Of a stretch of DNA of 64,000 nt, positions 35,913 to 45,969 are shown one piece after another. Source of the DNA: an uncultured Hyphomicrobiales bacterium (GTDB lineage: Bacteria; Pseudomonadota; Alphaproteobacteria; Rhizobiales; TMED25); NCBI GenBank assembly GCA_905181735.1, contig CAJIYR010000007.1, forward strand, positions 37,321 through 101,320. Reading direction: 5' to 3'. A program made the translations under genes and the position numbers. Position 1 is the stretch's first letter, and the number at the start of each line of letters is the position of its first letter. The notes beneath the pieces were generated by a model. That model saw nothing but the letters and a program-made list of their open reading frames with translations. It was not told the DNA's origin and ran no database searches.

Positions 35913-36971
35913 TTAATTACCCATATGCCATTTATGCAAACCCAAATCAGCTTCAGAAAATCTCTCTTTTCCCATAAATTGTTGATGCCAATATGGGTAC
36001 AATAACTTAGGTTTACTAACCTTATTTAATTTTTCTAACTCCTCATCACTGAGTATTAAATCTGCTGCTGGAAGATTTTCATTAAATTGTTTCTCGCTTC
36101 TTCCTCCAATGATTAATGAAGTTATAGTCGGTCTACTAAGTAACCACGCAAGAGATATTTGCGAGGGAGGAACAGATCTGTTATTAGCAATGTCAATAAT
36201 TGTATCAATTATATCATATAGTTTATCTTCGTCATGAATAGGAGGATTTTTCCATTTTCTTTCAAAATGACGAGAACCTTTTGGACCAGATTCTCCCCTT
36301 TTGTATTTCCCAGTTAACAAACCACCTGCTAATGGGCTCCAAACTAATGTTCCTAATTCTTCAGAAATAGCAATAGGTACCAACTCATTTTCTGCTTCTC
36401 GAGACTGTAATGTGTAGTGTATTTGCTGGCAAATAAATCTCTGCCTTGAATCTTTGTCTGCAACAGCTAGTGATTTCATCAGATGCCAACCAGAAAAATT
36501 TGAACAACCAATATATCTAACCTTACCAGTTCTTATCAAACTATCGAATGCTTCCATAACCTCCTCAAGAGGTGTCATTCCATCCCATTTATGTGCTAAA
36601 TAAATATCTAAATGATCTATTTTTAATCTTTTTAAGCTCGCCTCACATGCTGATATAATATGATGACGTGATAAGCCTATATCATTAGGGCCGTCACCCA
36701 TTGGATTCCAAACTTTAGAAGCTATTAAAAGATCATTTCTTTTTCCTTTTATAGCTTCTCCTAATACTTCTTCCGATGCTCCCTTCGCATAACCATCAGA
36801 TGTGTCCACTAAATTTATACCCGCATCTATACAAAGATCTATATTTTTTTTAGCCTCTTTTACCCCTAACGAGAACAAGGCTTGTGATGAATCTGCATTA
36901 CCATAGTTCATTGTTCCAATAGCAAGATTCGACACCTTTAAACCTGATCTGCCTAATAGATTATATTTCAT
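35913..36971 (-). CDS. Aldo/keto reductase
   Basis: NADPH-dependent TIM-barrel oxidoreductase of 352 residues. Catalytic tetrad elements are visible: Asp and Tyr in NLVDTSDGYAKGASEE, Lys in LLIASKVWNP and His in DIYLAHKWDG. C-terminal SLIIGGRSEKQFNEN binds the NADP phosphate. The sequence is of the voltage-gated-K-channel-beta/YajO type (AKR class acting on small aldehydes). ATG at 36971 has a clear AGGAG six bases upstream. Substrate unknown. Confidence 0.9.
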   Translation of the reverse strand: MKYNLLGRSGLKVSNLAIGTMNYGNADSSQALFSLGVKEAKKNIDLCIDAGINLVDTSDGYAKGASEEVLGEAIKGKRNDLLIASKVWNPMGDGPNDIGLSRHHIISACEASLKRLKIDHLDIYLAHKWDGMTPLEEVMEAFDSLIRTGKVRYIGCSNFSGWHLMKSLAVADKDSRQRFICQQIHYTLQSREAENELVPIAISEELGTLVWSPLAGGLLTGKYKRGESGPKGSRHFERKWKNPPIHDEDKLYDIIDTIIDIANNRSVPPSQISLAWLLSRPTITSLIIGGRSEKQFNENLPAADLILSDEELEKLNKVSKPKLLYPYWHQQFMGKERFSEADLGLHKWHMGN

Positions 36972-36997
36972 ATTATTCTCCTATAAATGTAAATCAT

Positions 36998-37069
36998 GCC
37001 TCCGGGGAAATTGAACCACAGAACCACTCATTACGAATGCGTTGCTCTGCTATCTGAGCTACAACGACC
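36998..37069 (-). pseudogene. Decayed tRNA-Thr(CGT)-like sequence
   Basis: On the minus strand the segment shows TAGCTCAG, a paired D-stem (GCTC/GAGC) and an anticodon loop TTCGTAA (anticodon CGT, threonine), followed by a T-loop-like TTCAATT. Pairing elsewhere fails: the anticodon stem ACGCA/TGAGT has one mismatch, the T-stem TGTGG/TCCCC pairs at about three of five positions, and the acceptor strands GTCGTTG and GGAGGCA pair at no more than three of seven. No CCA is encoded. I read it as a former tRNA-Thr that has lost function; a highly aberrant active tRNA cannot be excluded. Confidence 0.6.
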
Positions 37070-37138
37070 TTAAACCAACATGTTCAAACTATCATATATG
37101 TTTTATTTTAAACTATTTACAGAATATAATCTATACCA

Positions 37139-38695
37139 TTAATCGACTTTATCATTGGGATGTTCAACACCTGGGTCATCAGGTGAATGAATAAAGTCTT
37201 GATTTAAAGATTCTTTATCCAATAAAGTACTGTTTTCTTTATAATCTTCTTCTAAACCAATTAACCTCTCCTTTGAATTAGAATTCAAATTACTTTTTTT
37301 ATGATCAGTGTCAGTTTGTTCAGAAAAATCCTTTGTCTTTTTTGTTTTATTAATTTCTGTCATATTATTGCTTAATGCAGCTTTATTTTTATAAGCAATT
37401 CTTATTGGTTCCTTTATATTTCCCCATCTAAATACATCCAATTCACCTGTGACAGGGGAAGCAGGAAGCCACATTGGTGAAATATAATTATTCGCATACC
37501 AAACTGGATCGCTCATTGCATTTAGTCCCCTTACCAACCATTCTCTAATTTTTCCTTGGTCTCCACTATCTATTGCCTCTATCTCAGACATTAATACACA
37601 AACTCTTTTCTCAATATCATTATCAATATATGGAATAAGTGCTTTTCTTGCTTTCTCAATATCAAGGCTTTGAATGGCTGCGTTTGCTAACGAAATAGCA
37701 GATTCTATGTTGCCTTTGGGGCTTTTCTTGATTAAATTTTCAATTCTAGAAAGTCGTTCTTTTGGCGAAATTCCTGGTATAATATAGCTATATATAATTG
37801 AAAGATCTGGGTGAGGATGGATTTTCCATGATCTTTCTATTATCCTATCTGCTTTTGAATACTGACCTTTATCTGAGTAAATTCTTGCAGCTATGGAAGA
37901 GGAGATAATTAAATCTGGTTCTAATTTATTTGCTTCAATTGCTATTTTTAAACTAGCTTCAACATCATTTTCTTCAAGGGTCTGTGCTTCTGCAGTCATC
38001 AAAACTGCTTTTTTTCTATTTGCAATTTTCTTATTTATTATCTTATTTTTTAATTGCATTTCTATAGTTTTTTGCGCGGCACCCCAATTTCTATCTAATA
38101 TATCAAAATCTAATATTGCCTCGAGAACCCAAGGTTCATCTTTTTTATACTCGATAGCACTCGTCAATAAATCTCTAGTTTTCTGAATATCCTCTTCATT
38201 TTTCAAAAGCGAAAACAATCCTCTCATTCCTAAAATCTTTGTATCTTCATATTCTGTCATATTTTCAAAAATATTTTTTAAACTTATGCGATCTTCTTTT
38301 AGAGTAGCATTTTGTGCTTTTAAAATAAGTACGAATGGGTTCTCTTTGTCTTTAATGTATTTATCTACTTTCTTAATTTGTTCATCTGTATCAATAAAAT
38401 TTCCTGCTGCAACAGATATCATGCCTCTTGATAGTGCGTCTTCACCCTTTTTATAATTTTTCTTTGAATAATAATTCTTAATGCATCTGGGTATATTAAA
38501 AATCCAATTAATAGACACCCAAGCCAATATTATAAAAATTGCAAATGCAAAGAGTCCAAGAAATAAAATCAATAAACTAACCGTTATTTCATAGTTACCC
38601 CAATTAAGCAGGACAAAACCCGGATAATCTGACATCCATGAAATTAAAAAAGCTCCAAATAATACAACGAGTAAAAAGCTAATTATTTTACTCAT
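37139..38695 (-). CDS. hemY: HemY-like TPR membrane protein
   Basis: 518-residue inner-membrane protein of the proteobacterial HemY family (not protoporphyrinogen oxidase). The HemY_N region has two helices (about residues 3-22 and 38-64) around the DYPGFVLLNWGNYEI segment; the rest is TPR-like helical repeats, and an acidic, Lys/Asn-rich tail of about 70 residues ends it. The family is encoded beside hemC/hemD and linked to haem-synthesis organisation, but its exact activity is uncertain. Its start overlaps the end of the mitofilin-like gene by eight bases. Confidence 0.85.
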   Translation of the reverse strand: MSKIISFLLVVLFGAFLISWMSDYPGFVLLNWGNYEITVSLLILFLGLFAFAIFIILAWVSINWIFNIPRCIKNYYSKKNYKKGEDALSRGMISVAAGNFIDTDEQIKKVDKYIKDKENPFVLILKAQNATLKEDRISLKNIFENMTEYEDTKILGMRGLFSLLKNEEDIQKTRDLLTSAIEYKKDEPWVLEAILDFDILDRNWGAAQKTIEMQLKNKIINKKIANRKKAVLMTAEAQTLEENDVEASLKIAIEANKLEPDLIISSSIAARIYSDKGQYSKADRIIERSWKIHPHPDLSIIYSYIIPGISPKERLSRIENLIKKSPKGNIESAISLANAAIQSLDIEKARKALIPYIDNDIEKRVCVLMSEIEAIDSGDQGKIREWLVRGLNAMSDPVWYANNYISPMWLPASPVTGELDVFRWGNIKEPIRIAYKNKAALSNNMTEINKTKKTKDFSEQTDTDHKKSNLNSNSKERLIGLEEDYKENSTLLDKESLNQDFIHSPDDPGVEHPNDKVD

Positions 38696-39860
38696 AGAAA
38701 TTATCCTTTAAAATAAATTTCTTATTTTTTTGCTCTAATATATAATTATTTAAAATTTTTATTTCTGTTAAAAATTCTAGTCTAGAGTTAGCTTTTATTA
38801 TCCAGTCTTTGGTTATATTATTTGATGATAATTCTGTAATCAAACTAATTGCTTCTTCCATATTGTCATCAATAATATGATTTCTAACGTCACTTAGGCT
38901 AATATTTTCAATACCATTGTCAACACGACGTATTGTTATCTCTTTTGATACTTTGTTCAAAAATTTTGACATTACGTCATTATTGCCCTCTATTTTGGGA
39001 ATATCAATTAACTGCAATTTATCTAAGTCTTTAAGCAAAGTATCTTTTGTTGGAATTATTTTATTAGATAGAATTTCTATTCTCTTAATATTAGTGAGAC
39101 CTGGAAATAATTTTTTTAATTCTATTACTTCGTTGACAAAAAAGTTATTCAATTCTGCATTACTAAGTATATCTTTGTATAATAATTCTGCTGTAAGTAT
39201 ATTTCTTTTATTTAAGTCCTCAGTCAATTGATAAATCTGCTTCTTCAATATCACTAAATCTTGGTTATCCTTATCTACTTTATCTAATAAAGAATCTGTT
39301 GTTATTAATAATTCCTTCGGCTCAATTAAGTCTATATTGTTTGATTTCTTTGAGTTTTTTTTATCAATAGATAAATTTTCTGACGTTTCCATCTCTTTTT
39401 CTAGCGATACAATTTTTAAGGATACGTTATTTATCTTGTTATCTATTAAATTAAATTTTTCTAGATTATTTCCAAGAGGATTAATATTATAATCCTCTAT
39501 AAAAATATTTATTTTAGTATCAAGTAGGTTAATTTTATTTTCAAGAGATTGTAATCCAGTCAACCTTTCCTCTGCAGTCGCTAATTTTTTTTCTATACGC
39601 ACTATACCATTGGCATTTAAATCAATTTTATTACCACTAACAAGAATATCAAAAGAGCTTCCTTTAAATATAAAAAAGTAAATTAAAAATAGGGTAGCAA
39701 CGAATAAGGTAGATATTATAGTAATTTTTATAAAACTTTTAACGATTTGTTTAAAAAATCCTTCCTTAAATTGTTTATTTATATCTTGTTTATCAATGGA
39801 ATCACGCTCTCCATTCTTTACAACAGTGTCAATTGTTACGTTAGGTTTTTTAGTGCCCAT
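38688..39860 (-). CDS. Mitofilin-like (COG4223-type) inner-membrane protein
   Basis: 390-residue protein with a Lys-rich cytoplasmic N-terminus, one membrane helix (about residues 45-68) and a long coiled-coil region with repeated acidic/Leu heptads (about residues 85-235), then a C-terminal helical domain. This layout and the hemC-hemD-x-hemY context match the alphaproteobacterial ancestor of mitochondrial Mic60/mitofilin, proposed to shape intracytoplasmic membranes. Sequence conservation is low, so assignment rests on topology and synteny. It lies between hemD and the HemY-like gene in one minus-strand unit. Confidence 0.72.
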   Translation of the reverse strand: MGTKKPNVTIDTVVKNGERDSIDKQDINKQFKEGFFKQIVKSFIKITIISTLFVATLFLIYFFIFKGSSFDILVSGNKIDLNANGIVRIEKKLATAEERLTGLQSLENKINLLDTKINIFIEDYNINPLGNNLEKFNLIDNKINNVSLKIVSLEKEMETSENLSIDKKNSKKSNNIDLIEPKELLITTDSLLDKVDKDNQDLVILKKQIYQLTEDLNKRNILTAELLYKDILSNAELNNFFVNEVIELKKLFPGLTNIKRIEILSNKIIPTKDTLLKDLDKLQLIDIPKIEGNNDVMSKFLNKVSKEITIRRVDNGIENISLSDVRNHIIDDNMEEAISLITELSSNNITKDWIIKANSRLEFLTEIKILNNYILEQKNKKFILKDNFYE

Positions 39861-39899
39861 ATTATCGATACACTTCTCTTTTTTATAATATAAATCAGT

Positions 39900-40601
39900 T
39901 TAATTTATCAATCTAATGATCTCATCATTCATCGGATATTTTGCTACTTTCACTTCCATATTAAATTCTCTTAATATGCCTGCTATGTCCTCGGATAAAC
40001 AATACGCGCAAATTATTGACGTTTTATTACTTAATTTATTTATTTTGATTAAATCTATAAATATTTCTGCAGTTCTTTTCGAATAAAAAATTATCCCATC
40101 TATATTATTACCGTCTATTGCAGAGACTGTTTCTCTTGACAATGCCAATGCAGGATTAGCTTTATAAGTAACCTCTTCTCTAACATATATTCCTGAGTTA
40201 TTTAGTATTTTGCATATATCACAGTTTATATCTACACCTCTTATGTAAAGAAATTTATTATCTTTCCTTGAAAAATTAGTGATGATTTTTAATAGATCTT
40301 CTGAGGTTCCGTTTGCGTGATGTATGTTTTTGAAACCAGAATTTGCTAATATATTCCTTGTTGCAACGCCGATACAAAAAAATATTTTATTTTTCAGTTT
40401 ATTAATATTATATATTTTTAGCAATGAATGGGCAGCGTACCTGCTTGTAAGAATAAAACAATTAAATTCTTCTGTATCAAAATTATTATCTATGAATTCA
40501 ATCTCTAACATAGGATCAATTAAAAAATCGTGATCCTTGCTTTTCATTATGCTAGCAAGATACAAAGAATCATCTATGGGCCTTGTTAAGATAAGTCTCA
40601 T
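39900..40601 (-). CDS. hemD: Uroporphyrinogen-III synthase
   Basis: Cyclises hydroxymethylbilane to uroporphyrinogen III with inversion of ring D. The 233-residue sequence starts MRLILTRPIDDSLYLA, has FILTSRYAAHSLL in the first domain, and DGIIFYSKRTAEIFIDLI in the second, the pattern of this poorly conserved family. It starts 11 bases after hemC on the same strand, which supports the call. Product passes to tetrapyrrole synthesis (haem). Confidence 0.88.
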   Translation of the reverse strand: MRLILTRPIDDSLYLASIMKSKDHDFLIDPMLEIEFIDNNFDTEEFNCFILTSRYAAHSLLKIYNINKLKNKIFFCIGVATRNILANSGFKNIHHANGTSEDLLKIITNFSRKDNKFLYIRGVDINCDICKILNNSGIYVREEVTYKANPALALSRETVSAIDGNNIDGIIFYSKRTAEIFIDLIKINKLSNKTSIICAYCLSEDIAGILREFNMEVKVAKYPMNDEIIRLIN

Positions 40602-40612
40602 AAAGAATGTAC

Positions 40613-41554
40613 CTACTTAATTAAGTGTTCATTGTAATAATCTAACAAAGATATTCCTATATTATAACTTAATTCTTTGTAATTATGAATAGAATCTTTT
40701 TTGTTTATGCTAAAAATTTTGGATCCATCTTCATTTGCTATCATTGCTCTAATGTTGATAATGTTTTCGTTCTCAATAGTTGCATTAACACCGATTGGTT
40801 GCATGCATGACCCCCCCAAAACAGAAACGGCGCATCGTTCTGCTTTAGCTAATAAAAACGTAACTTTATCATTTATCCCATCAACTATTTTATTAATTCT
40901 ATTGTCATTTTTTCTAGTAATAAGTCCAATAATACCCTGTCCAGCAGCAGGTATCATTTTATTAACATCAATTGGAGAAATATAATTCTTATTAAAACCT
41001 AATCTATTAATACCAGCCATCGCGAGAATAGTTGCATCCACTTCATTGTCTTCTAATTTTCTTATTCTTGTATCAAAATTACCCCGAAAATCTTTTATTC
41101 TTATATCTGGTCTCAGAGATTTTATTATAGCAGCGCGGCGCGGCGATGAAGTTCCTACCAATGCATTTATTTTTAAATCTTCTATAGATTTTACATTACC
41201 TAAAGAAACAAGTGCATCTCTTGGGTCATCTCTTACCAAAACGCCTGAAATTTGAATTCCTTCAATCAAACCGCTCTCTATGTCTTTAGCGGAGTGGGCT
41301 GCAATATCTATTTCTCCATCAATTAGAGCTCTATCAATTTCTTTTGTAAACAAACCTTTTCCATCAAATGGATTTAAGCTATTTTTGTTAATAATATCTC
41401 CTGTAGTGTTAATAGTTTTTATTATAATATCTTCTTTATTTATTGTATTATTCATAATAAGTTGAGAAGAGACTAATTTTGCCTGTTTTAATGCTAATGG
41501 AGATGCACGAGTTCCTATTATAATTTTACCATGGTTAGATTCTTGATTTTTCAT
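40613..41554 (-). CDS. hemC: Hydroxymethylbilane synthase (porphobilinogen deaminase)
   Basis: Condenses four porphobilinogens into hydroxymethylbilane. The 313 residues include IIIGTRASPLALKQAKLV, GLFTKEIDRALIDGEIDIAAHSAKDI, the Arg-rich VGTSSPRRAAIIKSLRPDI and the VLGGSCMQPIG loop whose Cys carries the dipyrromethane cofactor. All catalytic landmarks and the usual length are present. It is divergent from tsaD across a 121-base gap, the standard alphaproteobacterial arrangement. Confidence 0.97.
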   Translation of the reverse strand: MKNQESNHGKIIIGTRASPLALKQAKLVSSQLIMNNTINKEDIIIKTINTTGDIINKNSLNPFDGKGLFTKEIDRALIDGEIDIAAHSAKDIESGLIEGIQISGVLVRDDPRDALVSLGNVKSIEDLKINALVGTSSPRRAAIIKSLRPDIRIKDFRGNFDTRIRKLEDNEVDATILAMAGINRLGFNKNYISPIDVNKMIPAAGQGIIGLITRKNDNRINKIVDGINDKVTFLLAKAERCAVSVLGGSCMQPIGVNATIENENIINIRAMIANEDGSKIFSINKKDSIHNYKELSYNIGISLLDYYNEHLIK

Positions 41555-41675
41555 AAGAGGTCATCGATTTTATTTTAAAGAAATTAATAATATTGATTAA
41601 AATGAAAAATATTATTACGTATAAAGTTATTGATTTATAACAATTCTAAACTAATAACAATCATAAAAAAAAAAT

Positions 41676-42761
41676 ATGAACAATAATGCTTTAACAATCT
41701 TAGGAATAGAAACAAGTTGTGATGAAACAGCGGCGGCTATTGTACAAAGAACAAATGATGGTCAAGGTATAATTCTATCTAATATAATTAATTCACAAAT
41801 AGAAAAACATAAAAAATATGGAGGCGTTGTTCCAGAAATAGCAGCAAGATCTCATATAAGTACAATTGAAAATGTTATTAAATCGAGCTTAAATCAGGCA
41901 AAAATGAGCTTTGATGATATTGATGCTATCGCCGTAACCGCTGGACCTGGTTTAAAGGGCGGCCTACTTGTTGGACTAACAACAGCTAAAGCTCTATCAA
42001 TCGCCAAAAACTTGCCCTTAGTAGGCATAAATCATCTTGAAGCACATGCGCTGACTATTAGGCTAATCAAAAGAATTGAATTTCCATACCTATTATTGCT
42101 CGTTTCTGGAGGCCATACTCAAATATTAATAGTAAATGATGTTGGAAAATATGAACGCCTTGGTACAACAATAGATGATGCTGTTGGTGAAGCTTATGAT
42201 AAAGTAGCAAAATTATTAAACTTAGGTTATCCTGGTGGACCAATAGTTGAAGATTATGCAAAAAAAGGAGATTCTAAAAAAATAAAATTTCCAAGGCCTT
42301 TAATACATTCAGGAGACTTAAATTTCTCCTTTTCTGGATTAAAAACCGCTGTTAGGAGAGAGATAGAAAAATCTATCCCTTTAACTAAAAAAGAAGCTGA
42401 AAATATATGCTCATCTTTCCAAGATTCTGTAATTAGTGTTATAATAAATAAACTTGAAGGTAGTATTAAATTGTTTAAAATAAAAAATCCTAATATTACA
42501 AAGCCCAACGTGGTAATTGCAGGAGGAGTTGCATCCAATAAAACAATATTTAATTCTATAGATACTTTTTCAACTAGACTTGGAATTACATTACATGTTG
42601 CCCCCCAAGATTTATGCACTGATAATGGGGCGATGGTCGCCTGGGCAGGAGCAGAAAGATTCTCAAAAAACTATATAGATAATTTATCGATTGAAGTTAG
42701 ACCAAGGTGGCCGTTGGATCCAGATGCTAAAACAGCAATAGGTGCAGGAGTAAAAGCTTAA
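41676..42761 (+). CDS. tsaD: tRNA N6-adenosine threonylcarbamoyltransferase TsaD
   Basis: Transfers the threonylcarbamoyl group to A37 of ANN-decoding tRNAs. The 361-residue ASKHA-fold protein has LGIETSCDETAAAIV, GVVPEIAARSHI, AVTAGPGLKGGLLVG, the metal-binding INHLEAHALT, LLVSGGHTQIL and VVIAGGVASNKTIF. Ends directly against gpsA: the TAA stop is followed immediately by its ATG. No ribosome-binding site is obvious at the ATG, which is preceded by an A-rich stretch. Confidence 0.97.
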   Translation: MNNNALTILGIETSCDETAAAIVQRTNDGQGIILSNIINSQIEKHKKYGGVVPEIAARSHISTIENVIKSSLNQAKMSFDDIDAIAVTAGPGLKGGLLVGLTTAKALSIAKNLPLVGINHLEAHALTIRLIKRIEFPYLLLLVSGGHTQILIVNDVGKYERLGTTIDDAVGEAYDKVAKLLNLGYPGGPIVEDYAKKGDSKKIKFPRPLIHSGDLNFSFSGLKTAVRREIEKSIPLTKKEAENICSSFQDSVISVIINKLEGSIKLFKIKNPNITKPNVVIAGGVASNKTIFNSIDTFSTRLGITLHVAPQDLCTDNGAMVAWAGAERFSKNYIDNLSIEVRPRWPLDPDAKTAIGAGVKA

Positions 42762-43742
42762 ATGAAAAAAAAAATAGGTATTATAGGAGCCGGGGCTTGG
42801 GGAACAGCTATAGCTATATTAGCATGCAAAAATGGCCATAGTGTTTCACTTTGGCACTATAATTCTAAAAAAGCTTTGGTGATGCAAGAAACAAGAAATT
42901 GCCCTTATTTATTGAATGCAAAAATTAATGATAATATTATTATCACAGATAAATTTAATGCTATCTTAGATTCGGATATACTAATATATGCAGCACCAGC
43001 ACAAGAATTTAACTACTTAACCATCAAAATAGCAGAATATAATCCTATATTTAACAACCCAATTATAATAGCCTCTAAGGGAATAGATAATAAAATCAAT
43101 AAGCTATTAGATAGTATTTGTAAGGACAACCTTCCAAATAGCAGTCCTGTTATATTATCAGGCCCTGGATTTGCAGAAGATATTGTTAGAGAACTCCCTA
43201 CAGCGCTAACAATTGCAGCTCATGATTTAAAATTAGCTAATATGGTTGGTAGCATTTTTGCTAATGAGTACTTTCGCCCCTACTTTAGTACGGACTTAAT
43301 TGGAGTACAAGTCGGTGGGGCTCTTAAAAATGTAATAGCAATTGCCTCTGGAATAACTATTGGCAATAAATTAGGAGATGGTGCTGTTGCGTCTATAATT
43401 ACACGAGGATTGTCCGAAATGACTAAATTTGGAATAGCGTTAGGTGCAAAACAAGAGACTTTTAATGGGTTATCTGGCGTCGGTGATTTAGTATTAACGG
43501 CAACAAATAAAAAATCTCGAAATACAAAATTAGGGATTCTTATTGGGTCATCAGAATCAATAACAGACTACTCTCTACTAAGTGAAGGTGTTCATACCAC
43601 AAATGCAGTTATGCATATCTCTAAATACCTTGATATCGGAATGCCTATTACTGAGGCTGTTCATCAAATAATAAATAATAAATATACAGCTAAAGAGGCA
43701 ATATCATCTCTTTTAAAAAGACCCTTGAGGGACGAATTATAA
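42762..43742 (+). CDS. gpsA: Glycerol-3-phosphate dehydrogenase [NAD(P)+]
   Basis: Reduces dihydroxyacetone phosphate to sn-glycerol 3-phosphate for phospholipid synthesis. The 326-residue protein starts [16 protein letters not shown] (Rossmann motif), with [28 protein letters not shown] centre, [15 protein letters not shown] with the catalytic Lys and [19 protein letters not shown]. Zero spacing to tsaD implies translational coupling, and acs follows 17 bases later on the same strand. Confidence 0.96.
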   Translation: MKKKIGIIGAGAWGTAIAILACKNGHSVSLWHYNSKKALVMQETRNCPYLLNAKINDNIIITDKFNAILDSDILIYAAPAQEFNYLTIKIAEYNPIFNNPIIIASKGIDNKINKLLDSICKDNLPNSSPVILSGPGFAEDIVRELPTALTIAAHDLKLANMVGSIFANEYFRPYFSTDLIGVQVGGALKNVIAIASGITIGNKLGDGAVASIITRGLSEMTKFGIALGAKQETFNGLSGVGDLVLTATNKKSRNTKLGILIGSSESITDYSLLSEGVHTTNAVMHISKYLDIGMPITEAVHQIINNKYTAKEAISSLLKRPLRDEL

Positions 43743-43759
43743 AAACAGAGGAGTTATTT

Positions 43760-45712
43760 ATGAAAATACCTTTATCAAATGAAGTCACAGATGATTGGGC
43801 AAAAAACGCCTATATAAACGAAGAAAAGTATAATAGATTATACAAACAAAGCATTGAGGATCCAGATAAGTTTTGGGGGGAGCAAGGTAAACGAATAAAA
43901 TGGATAAAACCCTATTCCAAAGTAAAGAATACATCCTATAAGAAAAATAATATTAGTATAAAATGGTATGAGGACGGAACTTTAAACGTTTGTGAAAATT
44001 GTATCGATAGGCACTTAGAAAAAAATGCGAATAAAGTTGCAATAATTTGGGAAGGTGATGACATTAATGAATCTAAATCATTCACCTATAGAGAACTATA
44101 TGAAGCAGTATGCCGGTTCTCAAATGTATTAAAAAAACTTGGCGCAAAAAAGGGTGATAGAATAACAATATACATGCCTATGATTCCAGAAGCGGCCTTT
44201 GCAATGCTGGCTTGCGCAAGAATAGGTGCGATTCATTCTGTTGTATTTGGAGGATTCTCTCCAGAAGCCTTAGCTGGGAGAATACATGACTGTAAGTCAT
44301 ATATTGTCATTACCGCTGATGAAGCTATTAGGGGTGGAAAAACTATACCTTTAAAAGACAATGTAGACGAGGCAATAAAAATTGCTAAGGATCTAGGTAC
44401 TATAGTAGAAAAAAATTTAGTCGTCAAAAGAACAGGGAATAAGATAAACTGGAATTTAAAAAAAGATATTTGGTTACACGAAGAAGAAAAAGATGTTGGT
44501 GACTATTGCCCTCCAGAAGAAATGAATGCTGAAGATCCTCTTTTCATTCTATATACATCTGGATCAACTGGAAAACCAAAAGGTGTTTTGCATACTACTG
44601 GAGGATATATTGTTTATACTTCAATAACCCATCAATATATTTTTGATTATAAACCTGATGATATATATTGGTGTGGAGCAGATGTTGGCTGGATTACTGG
44701 GCACAGTTATATGATATATGGTCCATTATCAAATTGCGCTACAACAACAATGTTTGAAGGAATTCCCAACTATCCAGATGCCTCACGTTTTTGGAATATT
44801 ATTGATAAACATAAAATTAATATATTTTATACTGCACCAACAGCCATTAGAGCTTTAATGGGAGCAGGGGATCAATTTGTTACATCAACTGATAGATCTT
44901 CATTAAAATTACTAGGCACAGTTGGAGAGCCTATTAATCCAGAAGCTTGGCAATGGTATTACAATATTGTTGGAGAAAAAAAGTGTCCTATCGTCGATAC
45001 TTGGTGGCAAACTGAAACAGGCGGAATAATGATAAGCCCCCTACCTGGCGCAATCGGTCAAAAAGCTGGGTCAGCAACATATCCTTTTTTTGGAATTAAT
45101 CCAGAAATTATGGATTCAAATGGCAATGTTCAAAAAGGAGAAAGCGAAGGTAATCTTGTTATTACCGACTCATGGCCGGGACAAATGAGAACAGTTTATG
45201 GAGACCACAAAAGATTTGAAGAAACTTATTTCTCAACTTATCAAAATATGTATTTCACAGGTGATGGGTGTAAAAGAGATAAAGATGGATATTATTGGAT
45301 TACCGGTCGAGTAGATGATGTGATTAATGTTTCTGGCCATAGACTAGGGACGGCAGAGATAGAATCTGCGCTAGTCTCGCATCACTCTGTTACTGAAGCA
45401 GCGGTTGTAGGTTTCGCTCATCCACTGAAAGGGCAAGGTATTTATGCCTACGTTACACTAATGGATAATTTAAAACCCAATGGGGATCTTACCGATGAGT
45501 TAGTTAAATGGGTTAGAAAAGTTATTGGACCAATTGCTACTCCTGACTATATACAATTTGCATCGGGACTACCAAAAACACGCTCTGGTAAAATCATGAG
45601 AAGAATACTGCGTAAAATTTCTGAGAATGATTTTAATAACCTTGGTGATATATCAACTCTTGCAGATCCAAGTGTTGTAGACCATCTTATTGACAATAGA
45701 AAAAATACATAG
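43760..45712 (+). CDS. acs: Acetyl-CoA synthetase (AMP-forming)
   Basis: Activates acetate to acetyl-CoA through acetyl-AMP. The 650-residue ANL enzyme has [19 protein letters not shown] (ATP loop A3), the [11 protein letters not shown] motif (A5), [20 protein letters not shown] (A7-A8) and the C-terminal [15 protein letters not shown], whose Lys is both catalytic and a known acetylation control site in the family. GGAG ribosome-binding site six bases before the ATG. Full length, so acetate assimilation is likely. Confidence 0.96.
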   Translation: MKIPLSNEVTDDWAKNAYINEEKYNRLYKQSIEDPDKFWGEQGKRIKWIKPYSKVKNTSYKKNNISIKWYEDGTLNVCENCIDRHLEKNANKVAIIWEGDDINESKSFTYRELYEAVCRFSNVLKKLGAKKGDRITIYMPMIPEAAFAMLACARIGAIHSVVFGGFSPEALAGRIHDCKSYIVITADEAIRGGKTIPLKDNVDEAIKIAKDLGTIVEKNLVVKRTGNKINWNLKKDIWLHEEEKDVGDYCPPEEMNAEDPLFILYTSGSTGKPKGVLHTTGGYIVYTSITHQYIFDYKPDDIYWCGADVGWITGHSYMIYGPLSNCATTTMFEGIPNYPDASRFWNIIDKHKINIFYTAPTAIRALMGAGDQFVTSTDRSSLKLLGTVGEPINPEAWQWYYNIVGEKKCPIVDTWWQTETGGIMISPLPGAIGQKAGSATYPFFGINPEIMDSNGNVQKGESEGNLVITDSWPGQMRTVYGDHKRFEETYFSTYQNMYFTGDGCKRDKDGYYWITGRVDDVINVSGHRLGTAEIESALVSHHSVTEAAVVGFAHPLKGQGIYAYVTLMDNLKPNGDLTDELVKWVRKVIGPIATPDYIQFASGLPKTRSGKIMRRILRKISENDFNNLGDISTLADPSVVDHLIDNRKNT

Positions 45713-45730
45713 AGTATAAACTACTTGTAA

Positions 45731-45919
45731 TTAGAAATCTGAAGCTATTCCTTTTCTCTCCCAATCTCCATATCTTGTGGGCTCTAAACCTTTAGGGCCA
45801 TTAACTTCTTTTGGAAGTGAATTTTTTTCTTCATTTTTCTTTCTTTCTTCAGCCTCCTTTAAAGCTCTTTGCGCTGCCGAAGAAAAAGTATTTATTTCTT
45901 TATTCATATATTTACTCAT
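45731..45919 (-). CDS. DUF1674 protein (SDHAF4-type succinate dehydrogenase assembly factor)
   Basis: 62-residue protein from the ATG at 45919 (a second ATG lies at 45907; an upstream extension to 45985 is not family-like). The C-terminal GLEPTRYGDWERKGIASDF motif is diagnostic of DUF1674, the bacterial relative of mitochondrial SDHAF4/Sdh8, which binds flavinylated SdhA during complex II assembly. The N-terminal half is a charged helix. It is divergent from rsmB and convergent with acs, 18 bases apart. Confidence 0.88.
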   Translation of the reverse strand: MSKYMNKEINTFSSAAQRALKEAEERKKNEEKNSLPKEVNGPKGLEPTRYGDWERKGIASDF

Positions 45920-45969
45920 AAGGTTTATATATAATCTATAATAATATATTACAATATGGAGATTATATC

